Assembly (NCBI RefSeq): GCF_014192015.1
Contig: NZ_JACHXJ010000005.1
Location: forward strand, 124,001 to 188,000
DNA length: 64,000 bases
From: Paenibacillus rhizosphaerae
Lineage (GTDB): Bacteria; Bacillota; Bacilli; Paenibacillales; Paenibacillaceae
Direction: 5' to 3'
Below, one piece after another: positions 8,373 through 15,834 of the stretch. A model generated the notes under the pieces. That model made no database searches. It was given only the letters and a program-made list of their open reading frames with translations, and was not told the DNA's origin. The position numbers were made by a program, and so were the translations under genes. The stretch's first letter is position 1. Each line of letters opens with the position of its first letter.

Positions 8373-9038
8373 ATGGCGAAAACGATCGTGGAAAAGTTGA
8401 ACCTGCAAAAATATAACAAGACGGCGGTACTGCATCAACCGGAAGGAGAGGATCTGCTGGCCGGTCTGGAGGGGTACGATACCGAGCTGAAAGACGGGGG
8501 TTACGACCTGATTTTCGCCTTTGTGCTCGATATGGAGTCTCTGCAGGCGCTTGTGAGGAAGGTGATTGACGGCAATCATCTGAACGAAGGGGGATATTTG
8601 TACGCGGCGTATCCGAAAAAGGGAAACAAGGTGTACTCCACCTATATTCACAGGGACGAGCTTCTGGAAGGGTTAGGCGCGGAAGAGAATGGATATATTG
8701 GGACAAGCAATATTAAATTTGCGCGAATGGTCGGATTGAACGACGTGTTTACGGTCGTCGGCCTCAAAGCGGAGAAGCAAAGCAAAAAGCAGCCATCCTC
8801 CAAACCGAGCCAATCCGTTGGCGATTATGAAGCCTTGATTCCGGAGGTGGAGAAGGATCTGCAGGATGCCCCGGAGGTGCTTGCCTTCTACCAGTCTCTA
8901 ACGCCGGGATACCGCCGGGATTGGGCCCGGTACGTTTACAGCGCTGTACAAGAGGAGACCCGCGAGAAGCGGCGCGAGGAGATGAAAACCGCTCTGGCGG
9001 CGGGCTATAAAACGATGGACTTGTATCGGAGAAGATAA
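8373..9038 (+). CDS. YdeI/OmpD-associated family protein
   Basis: A 221-residue cytoplasmic protein. The C-terminal third carries the conserved block VLAFYQSLTPGYRRDWARY, then EETREKRREEM and GYKTMDLYRR, seen in the YdeI/OmpD-associated family. The N-terminal 140 residues form a separate alpha/beta region (YDLIFAFVLDMESLQALV; GGYLYAAYPKKGNK), as in two-domain members. ATG 8373 is used because TGGAGG (8358-8363) is 9 bases upstream; ATG 8349 has no such site. A YjbR-type gene follows after 14 bases and the two families frequently adjoin. The biochemical function is not established. Confidence 0.82.
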   Translation: MAKTIVEKLNLQKYNKTAVLHQPEGEDLLAGLEGYDTELKDGGYDLIFAFVLDMESLQALVRKVIDGNHLNEGGYLYAAYPKKGNKVYSTYIHRDELLEGLGAEENGYIGTSNIKFARMVGLNDVFTVVGLKAEKQSKKQPSSKPSQSVGDYEALIPEVEKDLQDAPEVLAFYQSLTPGYRRDWARYVYSAVQEETREKRREEMKTALAAGYKTMDLYRRR

Positions 9039-9052
9039 GGAGGCGGCTTGGG

Positions 9053-9418
9053 ATGAAGTCGAAGCAGGGCTTGGACATGCTGGAGCGGGTGAGGAGCATC
9101 AGCCGTCCGCTGCCGGAGGTGGAGGAGATTGTTGACGGCTTCGGCCACAATGTCTTGAAAGTCAGAGGCAAAACGTTCGTCATGATGGGGGAGAACGAGG
9201 GCATTCCTAGCCTTTCGTTCAAGTCGACCAAGGAAGAACAGTTTCTGCTGCTGCAGCAGGAAGGCTACGTCAAAACGCCCTATATCGGGCACCACGGCTG
9301 GGTTTCCGTGGACAAATCAACTGTCCCGGACTGGGATGAGCTGGCCGTGCTGATCAAGGAGGCGTATCTGCTTGCGGCGCCCAAACGGCTGGTGAAGCAG
9401 GTGATGGAAGGCCTATAG
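9053..9418 (+). CDS. MmcQ/YjbR family DNA-binding-fold protein
   Basis: A 121-residue protein with the double-wing fold markers of the MmcQ/YjbR family: LPEVEEIVDGFGHNVLKVRGKTF near the middle, the strand KTPYIGHHGWVSVD, and the C-terminal helix ELAVLIKEAYLLAAPKRL. A GGAGG site precedes the ATG. It follows the YdeI-like gene after 14 bases, so they probably form one transcript. The role is unknown; the fold resembles DNA-binding proteins, but no target is known. Confidence 0.82.
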   Translation: MKSKQGLDMLERVRSISRPLPEVEEIVDGFGHNVLKVRGKTFVMMGENEGIPSLSFKSTKEEQFLLLQQEGYVKTPYIGHHGWVSVDKSTVPDWDELAVLIKEAYLLAAPKRLVKQVMEGL

Positions 9419-9523
9419 TTTGGCTGTGGAGGAAGCTGATTCTGGCGGGCTGAATGGGCGGCCGTGGCTTTCTCTGCACAAAAGGGTACAAAAACTAGAA
9501 ACATATTCCTTTTCCCTAACGTC

Positions 9524-9529
9524 TATAAT
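9524..9529 (+). promoter_or_regulatory. Possible -10 box for the secreted protein at 9608
   Basis: A consensus TATAAT lies 79 bases upstream of the ATG in AT-rich DNA. No good -35 hexamer is found 16-18 bases upstream, so the promoter is tentative. Confidence 0.35.
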
Positions 9530-9607
9530 CTAGGCGGTCCCTGGCCGGTGGGTTGGACCAGGCTCGCCATAGATAGGACTAAATTCTGAGGGTAAGGAGA
9601 AGTTTCA

Positions 9608-11383
9608 ATGTCTACAAAATGGAAGCTAACGAGTTTGCTGCTGTCCGCGGCGTTGGTATGCGGGGCGGTACCGGCTTTTGCCGCAGAGAAGGCGGCTCCC
9701 AAGCCTTTAAGCCAAACCTTTGACCAGATGGTCATCATTCCTTATGATTATCACGGAAAAGCTTTTATTAACGGGGAAAAGACCGACCTTTACGGTGATT
9801 ACGACATCGTCCAGCGCAGCGGAAGGGTCATGGTGCCGATCCGCCTGATGGGGACGCTGGCTTCGCAGTTCCGTTCTCAGGGTGAGTGGCAAACGATTTG
9901 GGAGGCGAAAAATCCCGATGACGTTACTTTTGTGAACTATGGGCTGAAAAAAACGATCAAGTTCAAAGTGAACAGCACCACCATGCTGGTGAATAACGAG
10001 TCCAAAAAGATGGACGTCGCTCCACAAAAAATCGGCGGCCGCGTCGTTCTGCCTCTCAGAAGCGCAGCGGAGGCGCTGGGCAAAAATATCCAGTGGCTGG
10101 ACGGTCTGATCGTGATGGGAGACGAAGCCGTTGACGAGAAAAGTGCCGAAACGCTGGCCGTCAAAAACCGCATCCTGACCCAGCTGAAGGACACCCGGAA
10201 GCCGGTGGCGGACGAAAAGATACTGACGCCGATGACCCAATACGGAGACGCGCTGTATTATTACAAGCAGATTTATCAAAGCAGCGGCACATTAGAACGT
10301 TTATACCGGAAGGCCGACGGCAAGAAGGAAGTCCTGGTTGACATTCCGGGCGAGCCGGCACTGCACAGTGGAAAGGTCATCGGGCATGACTTGTATATCG
10401 CATCCACGGTGAACAATCAAGGCGTACTGTATGCACTGGACCTTACCAACAATAAAGTTCGGAAGGTGAGCTCGCTCACGGATTGGAAGCCGTCGGACGG
10501 TTGGCTGCAAAGTGTCTCGATGATTGACAATGAGCTGTACGTGAACCTTCATAGCGGCGATCTTACGATGGGGTCGGAGACATTGTACCGAGTCCTAAAT
10601 GGTGCCCTGAAGGAGGTAACAGGTGCCAAAAGCATGATCGGGCCTGTCAAGTCAGGCGATTTCCTGTATCATGCCGATTTTAACGTTATGGGCAAAACGG
10701 TCGATAACTTAAGCCGGGTTAATCTTAAGACTGGGGAGAATAAGGCGATCGGCCAGGACGACTTCGTCTATGCCATCAACCGGAAGCAGCACGCCGAGGG
10801 AGGCACCAGCTATAGCGTAAATGACTCGATGTACGTGAAAGGCGGCTTTGTGTACGTGCTCGGTTACAAAGACAGCGATCCAAAGGATGAAGGCTCGGTG
10901 TACAAAGTCAACCCGGCTGATCAGACGCAGGTGAAGCTTACTCCTGCCGCCGGTCCGTTCTGGATGGTGGATAACCAGATTTATTATGTGGACGGTGCGA
11001 CCGGTTATTTGGCCAAGACCGACGTGAACGGAGCGGAGCCAAAAACCGTGATTTCCAGAAAGGTGCTTAATGCCCAGCTGTTGAACGGCAGCTTGTACTA
11101 TACCTCGAACGCTGCCGGCAGTTCCTACGATCCGGGCGTCCTGTACCAATATGACTTCGCGACCGGCAAGGAAACGAAGCGCAGCGATAAGCCGGTGAGC
11201 TCTTACTACATCGGAAAGAGCGCGATTTACTACCTGTCGGAAGGCTATGATCCTGGAATCTACAAGATTGACGCGAAGGGGAATACCCGCCTGGTATCCG
11301 ACCGCATCCAAACGGCGAAGCTCACGGATGATGGTTTGGTGTACACCTTGACCTATAAGGAAGGGGTTTATTGGGTGAAATAA
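9608..11383 (+). CDS. Secreted copper-amine-oxidase N-terminal-like domain protein with propeller-like repeats
   Basis: A 591-residue exported protein. The Sec signal peptide (LTSLLLSAALVCGAVPAFA) is cut near residue 26. Residues about 45-180 hold the copper amine oxidase N-terminal-like domain: FINGEKTDLYGDYDIV, RVMVPIRLMGTLAS and GRVVLPLRSAAEALGKN. This domain is common in Paenibacillus wall proteins and is not catalytic. The remaining 400 residues are beta-rich with recurring strands such as DALYYYKQIYQSS, GDFLYHADFN, DNQIYYVDGATG and LNGSLYYTSN, matching DUF5050-type beta-propeller repeats. GGTAAGGAG precedes the ATG. TATAAT at 9524-9529 could be its -10 box. Single-gene unit closed by a terminator; surface binding function inferred. 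Confidence 0.78.
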   Translation: MSTKWKLTSLLLSAALVCGAVPAFAAEKAAPKPLSQTFDQMVIIPYDYHGKAFINGEKTDLYGDYDIVQRSGRVMVPIRLMGTLASQFRSQGEWQTIWEAKNPDDVTFVNYGLKKTIKFKVNSTTMLVNNESKKMDVAPQKIGGRVVLPLRSAAEALGKNIQWLDGLIVMGDEAVDEKSAETLAVKNRILTQLKDTRKPVADEKILTPMTQYGDALYYYKQIYQSSGTLERLYRKADGKKEVLVDIPGEPALHSGKVIGHDLYIASTVNNQGVLYALDLTNNKVRKVSSLTDWKPSDGWLQSVSMIDNELYVNLHSGDLTMGSETLYRVLNGALKEVTGAKSMIGPVKSGDFLYHADFNVMGKTVDNLSRVNLKTGENKAIGQDDFVYAINRKQHAEGGTSYSVNDSMYVKGGFVYVLGYKDSDPKDEGSVYKVNPADQTQVKLTPAAGPFWMVDNQIYYVDGATGYLAKTDVNGAEPKTVISRKVLNAQLLNGSLYYTSNAAGSSYDPGVLYQYDFATGKETKRSDKPVSSYYIGKSAIYYLSEGYDPGIYKIDAKGNTRLVSDRIQTAKLTDDGLVYTLTYKEGVYWVK

Positions 11384-11398
11384 ACCGATTCCGTTGGT

Positions 11399-11427
11399 CT
11401 GCCCGGGAAACCGGGCAGGCCCTTTTA
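11399..11427 (+). terminator. Rho-independent terminator
   Basis: Stem CTGCCCGG / CCGGGCAG with a GAAA tetraloop, then GCCCTTTTATTTT. It ends the secreted-protein gene. Confidence 0.9.
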
Positions 11428-11452
11428 TTTTCCTGCAGAAGGAGTGGCGACC

Positions 11453-11878
11453 ATGTATGAACTGAAAACGAAAGAAACCGACAACAGCGTCCTCGAGTTC
11501 ATCGAACAGGTGGAGCATCCCGGCAAGAAGCAGGATGCGTATCGGCTGCTGGACATTTTTACGGAGACGACGGGGTTCCCTGCGAAAATGTGGGGGCCAA
11601 GCATCATCGGCTTCGGTTCTTACCATTACAAGTATGCGTCAGGGCACGAAGGGGATGCGCCGCTCGTGGGTTTTTCGCCCCGTAAAGCCAAGATCAGCCT
11701 CTATTTTGCCCCTGGAGAAGAACAGCGTGAAGTCCTCCTGAAGGATTTGGGCAAGCATACCTCCGGCAAAGGCTGCGTCTATATCAACAAGGTTGCGGAC
11801 ATCGATGCAGAGGTGCTGAAGGCTCTGATCCGGCAGTCGGTCAAGCATCTGCAGGAAGCCTATCCGACCGGGGAGTGA
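11453..11878 (+). CDS. DUF1801 domain-containing protein
   Basis: A 141-residue cytoplasmic protein. The DUF1801 (YdhG-like) pattern is visible: FIEQVEHPGKKQDAYRLLD, MWGPSIIGFGSYHYKY, FSPRKAKISLYF and LGKHTSGKGCVYINK. The start is ATG 11453, with AAGGAG at 11439-11444 eight bases upstream. It stands alone, with an intergenic region on both sides. The YdhG family is related in fold to the MmcQ/YdeI group encoded just upstream, but its function is unknown. Confidence 0.85.
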   Translation: MYELKTKETDNSVLEFIEQVEHPGKKQDAYRLLDIFTETTGFPAKMWGPSIIGFGSYHYKYASGHEGDAPLVGFSPRKAKISLYFAPGEEQREVLLKDLGKHTSGKGCVYINKVADIDAEVLKALIRQSVKHLQEAYPTGE

Positions 11879-12043
11879 CGGCAGGCTGCCGGGGTCACGG
11901 AGACATGTCGATAGGCGGTAAAACACGTGCAAAAGGTGGCGAAAATTAGCGAATTTTGCTAAAATACTTCTTTCGTTTTGGCTGAACGCTCCTTTATACT
12001 TGCTCTATGAGCTTTACTGCGCTGACAACAAGGAGTCAGCCCC

Positions 12044-12673
12044 ATCGTCCTGTTACATGAATCATATAATTTATGGATCGTACTTCTCTCGTTCATGATC
12101 GCCGTATTTGCGTCCTATTCGACCCTCAACCTGGCGGGCAAAATATCAAGGTCGCGGGGCAGGACGCAGAAATGGTGGCTGGCAGCCGGCTCATGCGTCA
12201 TGGGCAGCGGAGTATGGTCCATGCATTTCATCGGTATGCTTGCCTTCCATTTGAACGTGCCTGTCAATTACGATATTCCGATTACGCTGATATCGATGCT
12301 GTGCAGCATTGTGGCGTCTTTTATTGCCTTTCAAATGCTGCTGTCCAAAGGTGTGAACTGGGGCAAGTTTGCCTTGAGCGGGTTCTGCATGGGCAGCGGC
12401 ATCGTGGCGATGCACTACACGGGGATGGCCGCCATGCGTCTTCCGGCCGAGATTACCTATGACTGGTCGTACTGGCTGCTTTCAGCAGGCATTGCGCTAG
12501 CGGCTTCTTACGTGGCGCTGCTGCTGTTCCTCCGATTTCGCGATCATACCGAGGTCAGCTGGTGGAAGTGGGCTTCGGCTCTGATCATGGGGGATGCCGG
12601 TTGTAGCTGGCATCCCTTTTTTTACAGGCTATTTTTTTTGGTGACCTGGAGATTTAATGTTCCATTAACTTAA
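12044..12673 (+). pseudogene. Truncated MHYT-domain membrane protein, no canonical start
   Basis: MHYT domains are six-helix membrane sensors that carry three similar Met/His motifs and usually sit in front of GGDEF or other signalling domains. Here motif 1 (GVWSMHFIGM) and motif 2 (GIVAMHYTGM) are intact, but translation runs from ASALIMG straight into a terminator hairpin exactly where motif 3 should begin, leaving a nonsense tail. The family N-terminus (HESYNLWIVLLSF) lies upstream of the first in-frame ATG (12095). AAGGAG at 12030-12035 is 8 bases from an ATC codon at 12044, so the true start is an unusual ATC or a lost ATG/GTG. Both ends are abnormal, so I read this as a decayed remnant. 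Confidence 0.72.
12591..12623 (+). terminator. Rho-independent terminator inside the 3' end of the MHYT reading frame
   Basis: GGGATGCC (12591-12598) pairs with GGCATCCC (12609-12616), followed by seven Ts. Its position in the reading frame marks the deletion join of the MHYT gene. Confidence 0.85.
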
Positions 12674-12909
12674 TCATCTTCGGGATGGTTATAGGAGAAA
12701 TTCTCAACATGGTTGATAGAATCGTTCCGCTGGTTCTGTACCAAGGATTTCAGCTCTCGAACCTCCCGGCGTAAATGCCGCAGCTCGGTGCGCATATTGG
12801 ATTTGTCCACGGCCAGCCGGACCAGCAAAAAGAAAATGACTGCACAAACTCCCCACATTACCAGGACCGCCACTACGCCGCCTAAACCTATCATGCTACC
12901 ACCGCTCAT
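12670..12909 (-). CDS. Small membrane protein with a coiled-coil tail
   Basis: A 79-residue protein with a single N-terminal membrane segment (about residues 9-33, VVAVLVMWGVCAVIFFLLVRL) followed by a charged heptad-like helix (RTELRHLRREVRELKSLVQ) and a polar tail. The start at 12909 is preferred because GGGAG is about 12 bases upstream and the earlier ATG (13002) adds a non-membrane stretch with no ribosome site. I recognise no family. Such anchored coiled coils are common in Firmicutes and may be scaffolds. It converges with the MHYT remnant. Confidence 0.5.
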   Translation of the reverse strand: MSGGSMIGLGGVVAVLVMWGVCAVIFFLLVRLAVDKSNMRTELRHLRREVRELKSLVQNQRNDSINHVENFSYNHPEDD

Positions 12910-13098
12910 CAAAGCATTCAGCTCCCTTCTCCATCGCTTTCGGTTATCTGCTATATAAGCAGGGTGGAATTCACACAGCCTATAATGGACGCATGCTACC
13001 ATCTATTTATAACAACGCTTGGAAGACACAAAAGTTAGAGTATCTCTGAGAAATCCAGCTATGGGCTTGGATTAAAATGCTTGTCGATCAGATGGCGC

Positions 13099-13131
13099 AA
13101 AAAAACCCACTCGCGGACAGTCGCGACTGGG
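13099..13131 (-). terminator. Rho-independent terminator of the ArsR-AHSA1 gene
   Basis: Read on the minus strand, CCCAGTCGCG pairs with CGCGAGTGGG (one G-G mismatch), followed by seven Ts. It lies 75 bases past the stop at 13206. Confidence 0.8.
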
Positions 13132-13205
13132 CCTTAGGCTGCCTCATACTTAAAGCTTGGCGGTACGAGGTGAGATTCTGCCTTTTCGCTACCTGCTGAA
13201 ACTCC

Positions 13206-13976
13206 TTACATATCCGCCAGCGTAGACCCCGTTTCCAGGAACGTTTTCATTCCGGAGAGGACCAGCGGCAGGCCGTTCTCCAGCACGCCCGCGGTAGGGA
13301 GCGCCTGTTCGAAATCGTCATGAATGGCCGTAACGAGTGTGACGCCGGGCATTTCTGCATGCTGAGCGATCTCCCACGTGACGCGGGAAGGCGTATCGTT
13401 CTCCGTGCCCGGCAAATTCACAAACTGCCAGCTCACGGCCAGCTTATGCGGGCGATCCAGTTCAAGGATGACCCCCTTGACCTTCTTTTCCCCCTCGGGG
13501 CCCAGGAGTTCAAAGGAAGAGCCGATTTCCCAGGAGGATTGAATGGCACAATTGAACCAAAACTTGGACGTTTTGGCCGGGTCGGTAATCGCCTGCCACA
13601 CTTGCTCGGGACTCGATTTGATGGCGATCCGGTTGACATGCTTCGGTTGGGACTCCATTTGCGTCTCACGCTCCAATTCGAATTGAAGTGATGTTAATCC
13701 CGCCGCCCATGGTTCGGCGTATTTGCTGACCCAACGTTCGTATATTTGGCGGATGGGTACGGCGTTAAGGTAATGCAGCTTCTCCCGGCCGACCTTCCTT
13801 GTCGTAATGAGTCCGGCTTCCTCCAGCAGGTTCAAATGCTTCATCACGCCGAACCTGGACATGTCGAGCGGGGCGCACAAGTCGTTCAGCGTCCGTCCGT
13901 CATGCGCCTGCAGCAGGTCCAGAAGGGTACGGCGCGTGGGGTCGGCGAGCGCTTTAAATACTAGATTGTCCTCCAA
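13206..13976 (-). CDS. ArsR-type winged-helix regulator fused to an AHSA1/SRPBCC domain
   Basis: A 256-residue fusion. Residues 1-95 form an ArsR-like DNA-binding domain (VFKALADPTRRTLLDLL; TLNDLCAPLDMSRFGVMKHL; LEEAGLITTRKVGREKLHYL). Residues about 115-250 form an AHSA1/START-like domain (IAIKSSPEQVWQAITDPAKTSKFW; EIGSSFELLG; VTWEIAQH) that binds hydrophobic ligands in related proteins. No metal-binding Cys motif is present, so it probably senses an organic ligand. The start is TTG 13976: AAAGGAGG (complement of 13985-13992) lies 8 bases upstream, and the ATG at 14003 would place the ribosome site inside the coding region. It is divergent from the flavin reductase at 14170 and separated from it by twin palindromes. 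Confidence 0.85.
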   Translation of the reverse strand: MEDNLVFKALADPTRRTLLDLLQAHDGRTLNDLCAPLDMSRFGVMKHLNLLEEAGLITTRKVGREKLHYLNAVPIRQIYERWVSKYAEPWAAGLTSLQFELERETQMESQPKHVNRIAIKSSPEQVWQAITDPAKTSKFWFNCAIQSSWEIGSSFELLGPEGEKKVKGVILELDRPHKLAVSWQFVNLPGTENDTPSRVTWEIAQHAEMPGVTLVTAIHDDFEQALPTAGVLENGLPLVLSGMKTFLETGSTLADM

Positions 13977-14025
13977 TCGTGACACCTCCTTTGCCGTATG
14001 CACATAAAAAAATGGAACAGTGCCC

Positions 14026-14084
14026 TTGACATGTTACCATATAGTAACGTATTATAATCTCATCAAGAGTGACAATATAGTCAC
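14026..14084 (+). promoter_or_regulatory. Promoter with two 16-bp palindromes, probable ArsR-AHSA1 operator
   Basis: TTGACA (14026-14031), an 18-base spacer and TATTAT (14050-14055) form a promoter for the flavin reductase. Palindrome 1 (GTTACCATATAGTAAC, 14033-14048) fills the spacer; palindrome 2 (GTGACAATATAGTCAC, 14069-14084) lies just downstream. They share the pattern GTKAC-N-ATATAGTMAC with centres 36 bp apart. This layout fits repression by the divergent winged-helix regulator. Confidence 0.68.
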
Positions 14085-14169
14085 ATATTATCATACCCCG
14101 AATCGTTTGTCAGCCGGCAGTCGTTTACGTGCTGATGCAGCGCAGGGGAATCCAAAGGAGATGTATGAA

Positions 14170-14721
14170 ATGAAAATGACTTTGATTGCCGGAAGCAACA
14201 ATTCAGGATCTGTAAGCACCAGGCTCCTTCGTTATCTGGAGAGCCTGCTGGTCAGCGACGGAATTACGGTCTCCTTCGTGGATATCAGGGAGCTACAACT
14301 GCCGCTTTATTCGCCGGAATCAGGGCAAAATCCGGGGGCCTTACGGCTTCAAAATGAGATCGTTAATGCGGATGCACTGATTGTGGCCACACCGGAATAC
14401 CACGGATCTATCTCGGGTGCGCTGAAGAATGCCCTGGATTATTTGACGCCGGGACATGTGGAAGGCAAGCCGGTTCTTTCCGTAAGCTCGGCAGGCGGAC
14501 CGCTCGGCATCAGCTCGCTAACGCATCTACAGACGATCGTCCGCAACCTGCATGGCGTCAATTGTGCGGAATGGATTTCCGTAGGGTACGGTTCGAATGA
14601 TTTTGCTCCGGATGGCGTGCCTTTGGATGCGGGCGTGAGGGAGCGGGCTGCCGCAGTACTGGGGCAGTTGATTAAGATGACCCGGCTGCTTTCAGCTGGG
14701 ACGGTAGTTGTAACCGGATAG
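14170..14721 (+). CDS. NADPH-dependent FMN reductase family protein
   Basis: A 183-residue flavodoxin-like enzyme that reduces FMN, quinones or azo compounds with NAD(P)H. The FMN phosphate loop is GSNNSGSVSTRLL at residues 8-20. The family motif VATPEYHGSISGALKNALD follows, then SSAGGPLGISS. ATG 14170 is 9 bases after AAAGGAG (14154-14160); ATG 14161 abuts the site and is unlikely. The gene has its own operator-covered promoter and is divergent from the ArsR-AHSA1 regulator, so it is probably induced by a ligand of that regulator, perhaps a redox-active or aromatic compound (inference). Confidence 0.88.
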   Translation: MKMTLIAGSNNSGSVSTRLLRYLESLLVSDGITVSFVDIRELQLPLYSPESGQNPGALRLQNEIVNADALIVATPEYHGSISGALKNALDYLTPGHVEGKPVLSVSSAGGPLGISSLTHLQTIVRNLHGVNCAEWISVGYGSNDFAPDGVPLDAGVRERAAAVLGQLIKMTRLLSAGTVVVTG

Positions 14722-14834
14722 ACAGTATATTTTTTTATACAATACGTGACCGAAAAGTAACATTATACATTTTACCATTGCATGATGCGCACCGGAGGAT
14801 TTGAATATGACAACCCAAAAGGAGACGGATCGTT

Positions 14835-15185
14835 ATGAACACAACGCGGCAGCAGCAGGTGGAAGCGGCAGTAAAATGGATTGAAGAGGCATGGAGGGAA
14901 GGGGCGTTGAGTCAATCGGGGCAAGGGTTTATCGGCCAGCTGGAAGAGGCATTCACAGACCGGCAATACGAAGTGGATGACGTGATGGTCCAGGGAGAGG
15001 AGGTTATTGCAAGGATTGTCATCACCGGCAAGCACACCGGAACATTTGCGGGGAACCCAGCCACGGGAAGGATGGTGCGCATCACGCAGTTCCACGAGTT
15101 CACGGTGAACGATGGGCGGATCGTTCATCGCTTCGGATGGTATGACACCGGTACGCTGCTCCCCCAACTGCAAGCTGGTGCCTGA
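14835..15185 (+). CDS. SnoaL-like/ester cyclase family protein (copy 1)
   Basis: A 116-residue protein of the NTF2-like fold. It starts MNTTRQQQVEAAVKWIEEAW and contains RQYEVDDVMVQGEEVIARI, TGTFAGNPATGRMVRI and GRIVHRFGWYDTG, the ester-cyclase/SnoaL pattern. It aligns along its length with the next gene, so the pair is a tandem duplication. It is about 20 residues shorter than copy 2 and lacks the middle strand that follows the first helix there. AAGGAG lies 10 bases before the ATG. Such proteins bind or hydrate small hydrophobic molecules; the substrate is unknown. Confidence 0.75.
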   Translation: MNTTRQQQVEAAVKWIEEAWREGALSQSGQGFIGQLEEAFTDRQYEVDDVMVQGEEVIARIVITGKHTGTFAGNPATGRMVRITQFHEFTVNDGRIVHRFGWYDTGTLLPQLQAGA

Positions 15186-15233
15186 CGTCACCTGGTACGA
15201 TACACCAAACATAAATCAGAGGAGATGGATCAT

Positions 15234-15635
15234 ATGACAACGACGGAGCAAAAAAATACCGAGGTGGTTGAAGCTTTTATTCGGGCGTTCTGGAACGGTA
15301 ACGATCTAAGTGCGGCGGATACCTTTACGACAGAAGATTACCTGGAGCTCAGTTATCAATCGAAAGAAGGATTGAAGCAGTTTGCTGCTAAAATTCTGGA
15401 GGCTTTTCCCGATAAGCAGTATGAGGTAGAGGAAATCATCGCCGAGGACGACAAGGTTCTCGTTCGGATGACGGTCCGGGGCACCCATCGGGGTGTGTTC
15501 TTCGGCACTGCACCGACCGGACGCACGATGAACGTGACGCTGTACCGCCAATACCGCCTTAGAGACGGCAAAATCGCGGAGCATCGCGGCTGGATCGACA
15601 TGGTGACGATGTGGAGCCAGATTCAGGCGGGATAA
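15234..15635 (+). CDS. SnoaL-like/ester cyclase family protein (copy 2)
   Basis: A 133-residue NTF2-like protein. The opening MTTTEQKNTEVVEAFIRAFW, then FPDKQYEVEEIIAEDDKVLVR, THRGVFFGTAPTGRTMNV and GKIAEHRGWIDMVTMWSQI give a full-length SnoaL-like/ester cyclase. ATG 15234 is 9 bases after AGAGGAG; ATG 15225 touches the site. It sits 48 bases behind its shorter paralogue and is followed by a terminator. The pair is probably co-transcribed and may act as a heterodimer, as NTF2-like proteins commonly dimerise (inference). Confidence 0.82.
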   Translation: MTTTEQKNTEVVEAFIRAFWNGNDLSAADTFTTEDYLELSYQSKEGLKQFAAKILEAFPDKQYEVEEIIAEDDKVLVRMTVRGTHRGVFFGTAPTGRTMNVTLYRQYRLRDGKIAEHRGWIDMVTMWSQIQAG

Positions 15636-15707
15636 ATCTAAACCTTCTGTAGGGAAATGGATCCCAAAACGTATCCAGTTTACAACCTCATAAACGCAGT
15701 ATCTTTA

Positions 15708-15750
15708 GATCGGTACCCGCTGGATTCTAGGCGGTGGATACCGGTCTTTT
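15708..15750 (+). terminator. Rho-independent terminator
   Basis: GATCGGTA (15708-15715) pairs with TACCGGTC (15739-15746), with additional inner CCCGC/GCGG pairing, followed by TTTT. It separates the ester-cyclase pair from the SDR promoter. Confidence 0.75.
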
Positions 15751-15767
15751 CCTATCCCCGGAAAGCC

Positions 15768-15798
15768 TTGACCTTGAGCGCGCTCGAGGTCCTATACT
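15768..15798 (+). promoter_or_regulatory. MerR-type promoter with 19-bp spacer and palindromic operator
   Basis: -35 TTGACC (15768-15773) and -10 TATACT (15793-15798) are separated by 19 bases, the over-long spacing typical of MerR-activated promoters. The near-perfect palindrome ACCTTGAGCGCGCTCGAGGT (15771-15790, one mismatch) is centred in the spacer. It drives the SDR gene, and the cognate regulator is probably the MerR protein encoded at 16607. Confidence 0.85.
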
Positions 15799-15834
15799 GG
15801 GAACCATCTTACCCGTAAAGAAAGGATGGTACCC

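Noticed and set aside
14807..14884. Short frame MTTQKETDRYEHN starting before the first ester cyclase, with CGGAGG upstream
   Set aside because: It resembles the start of the second copy, but the true frame (MNTTRQQQVEAAV) also aligns with it and has AAGGAG; the short frame ends after 25 codons, so at most it is a leader.
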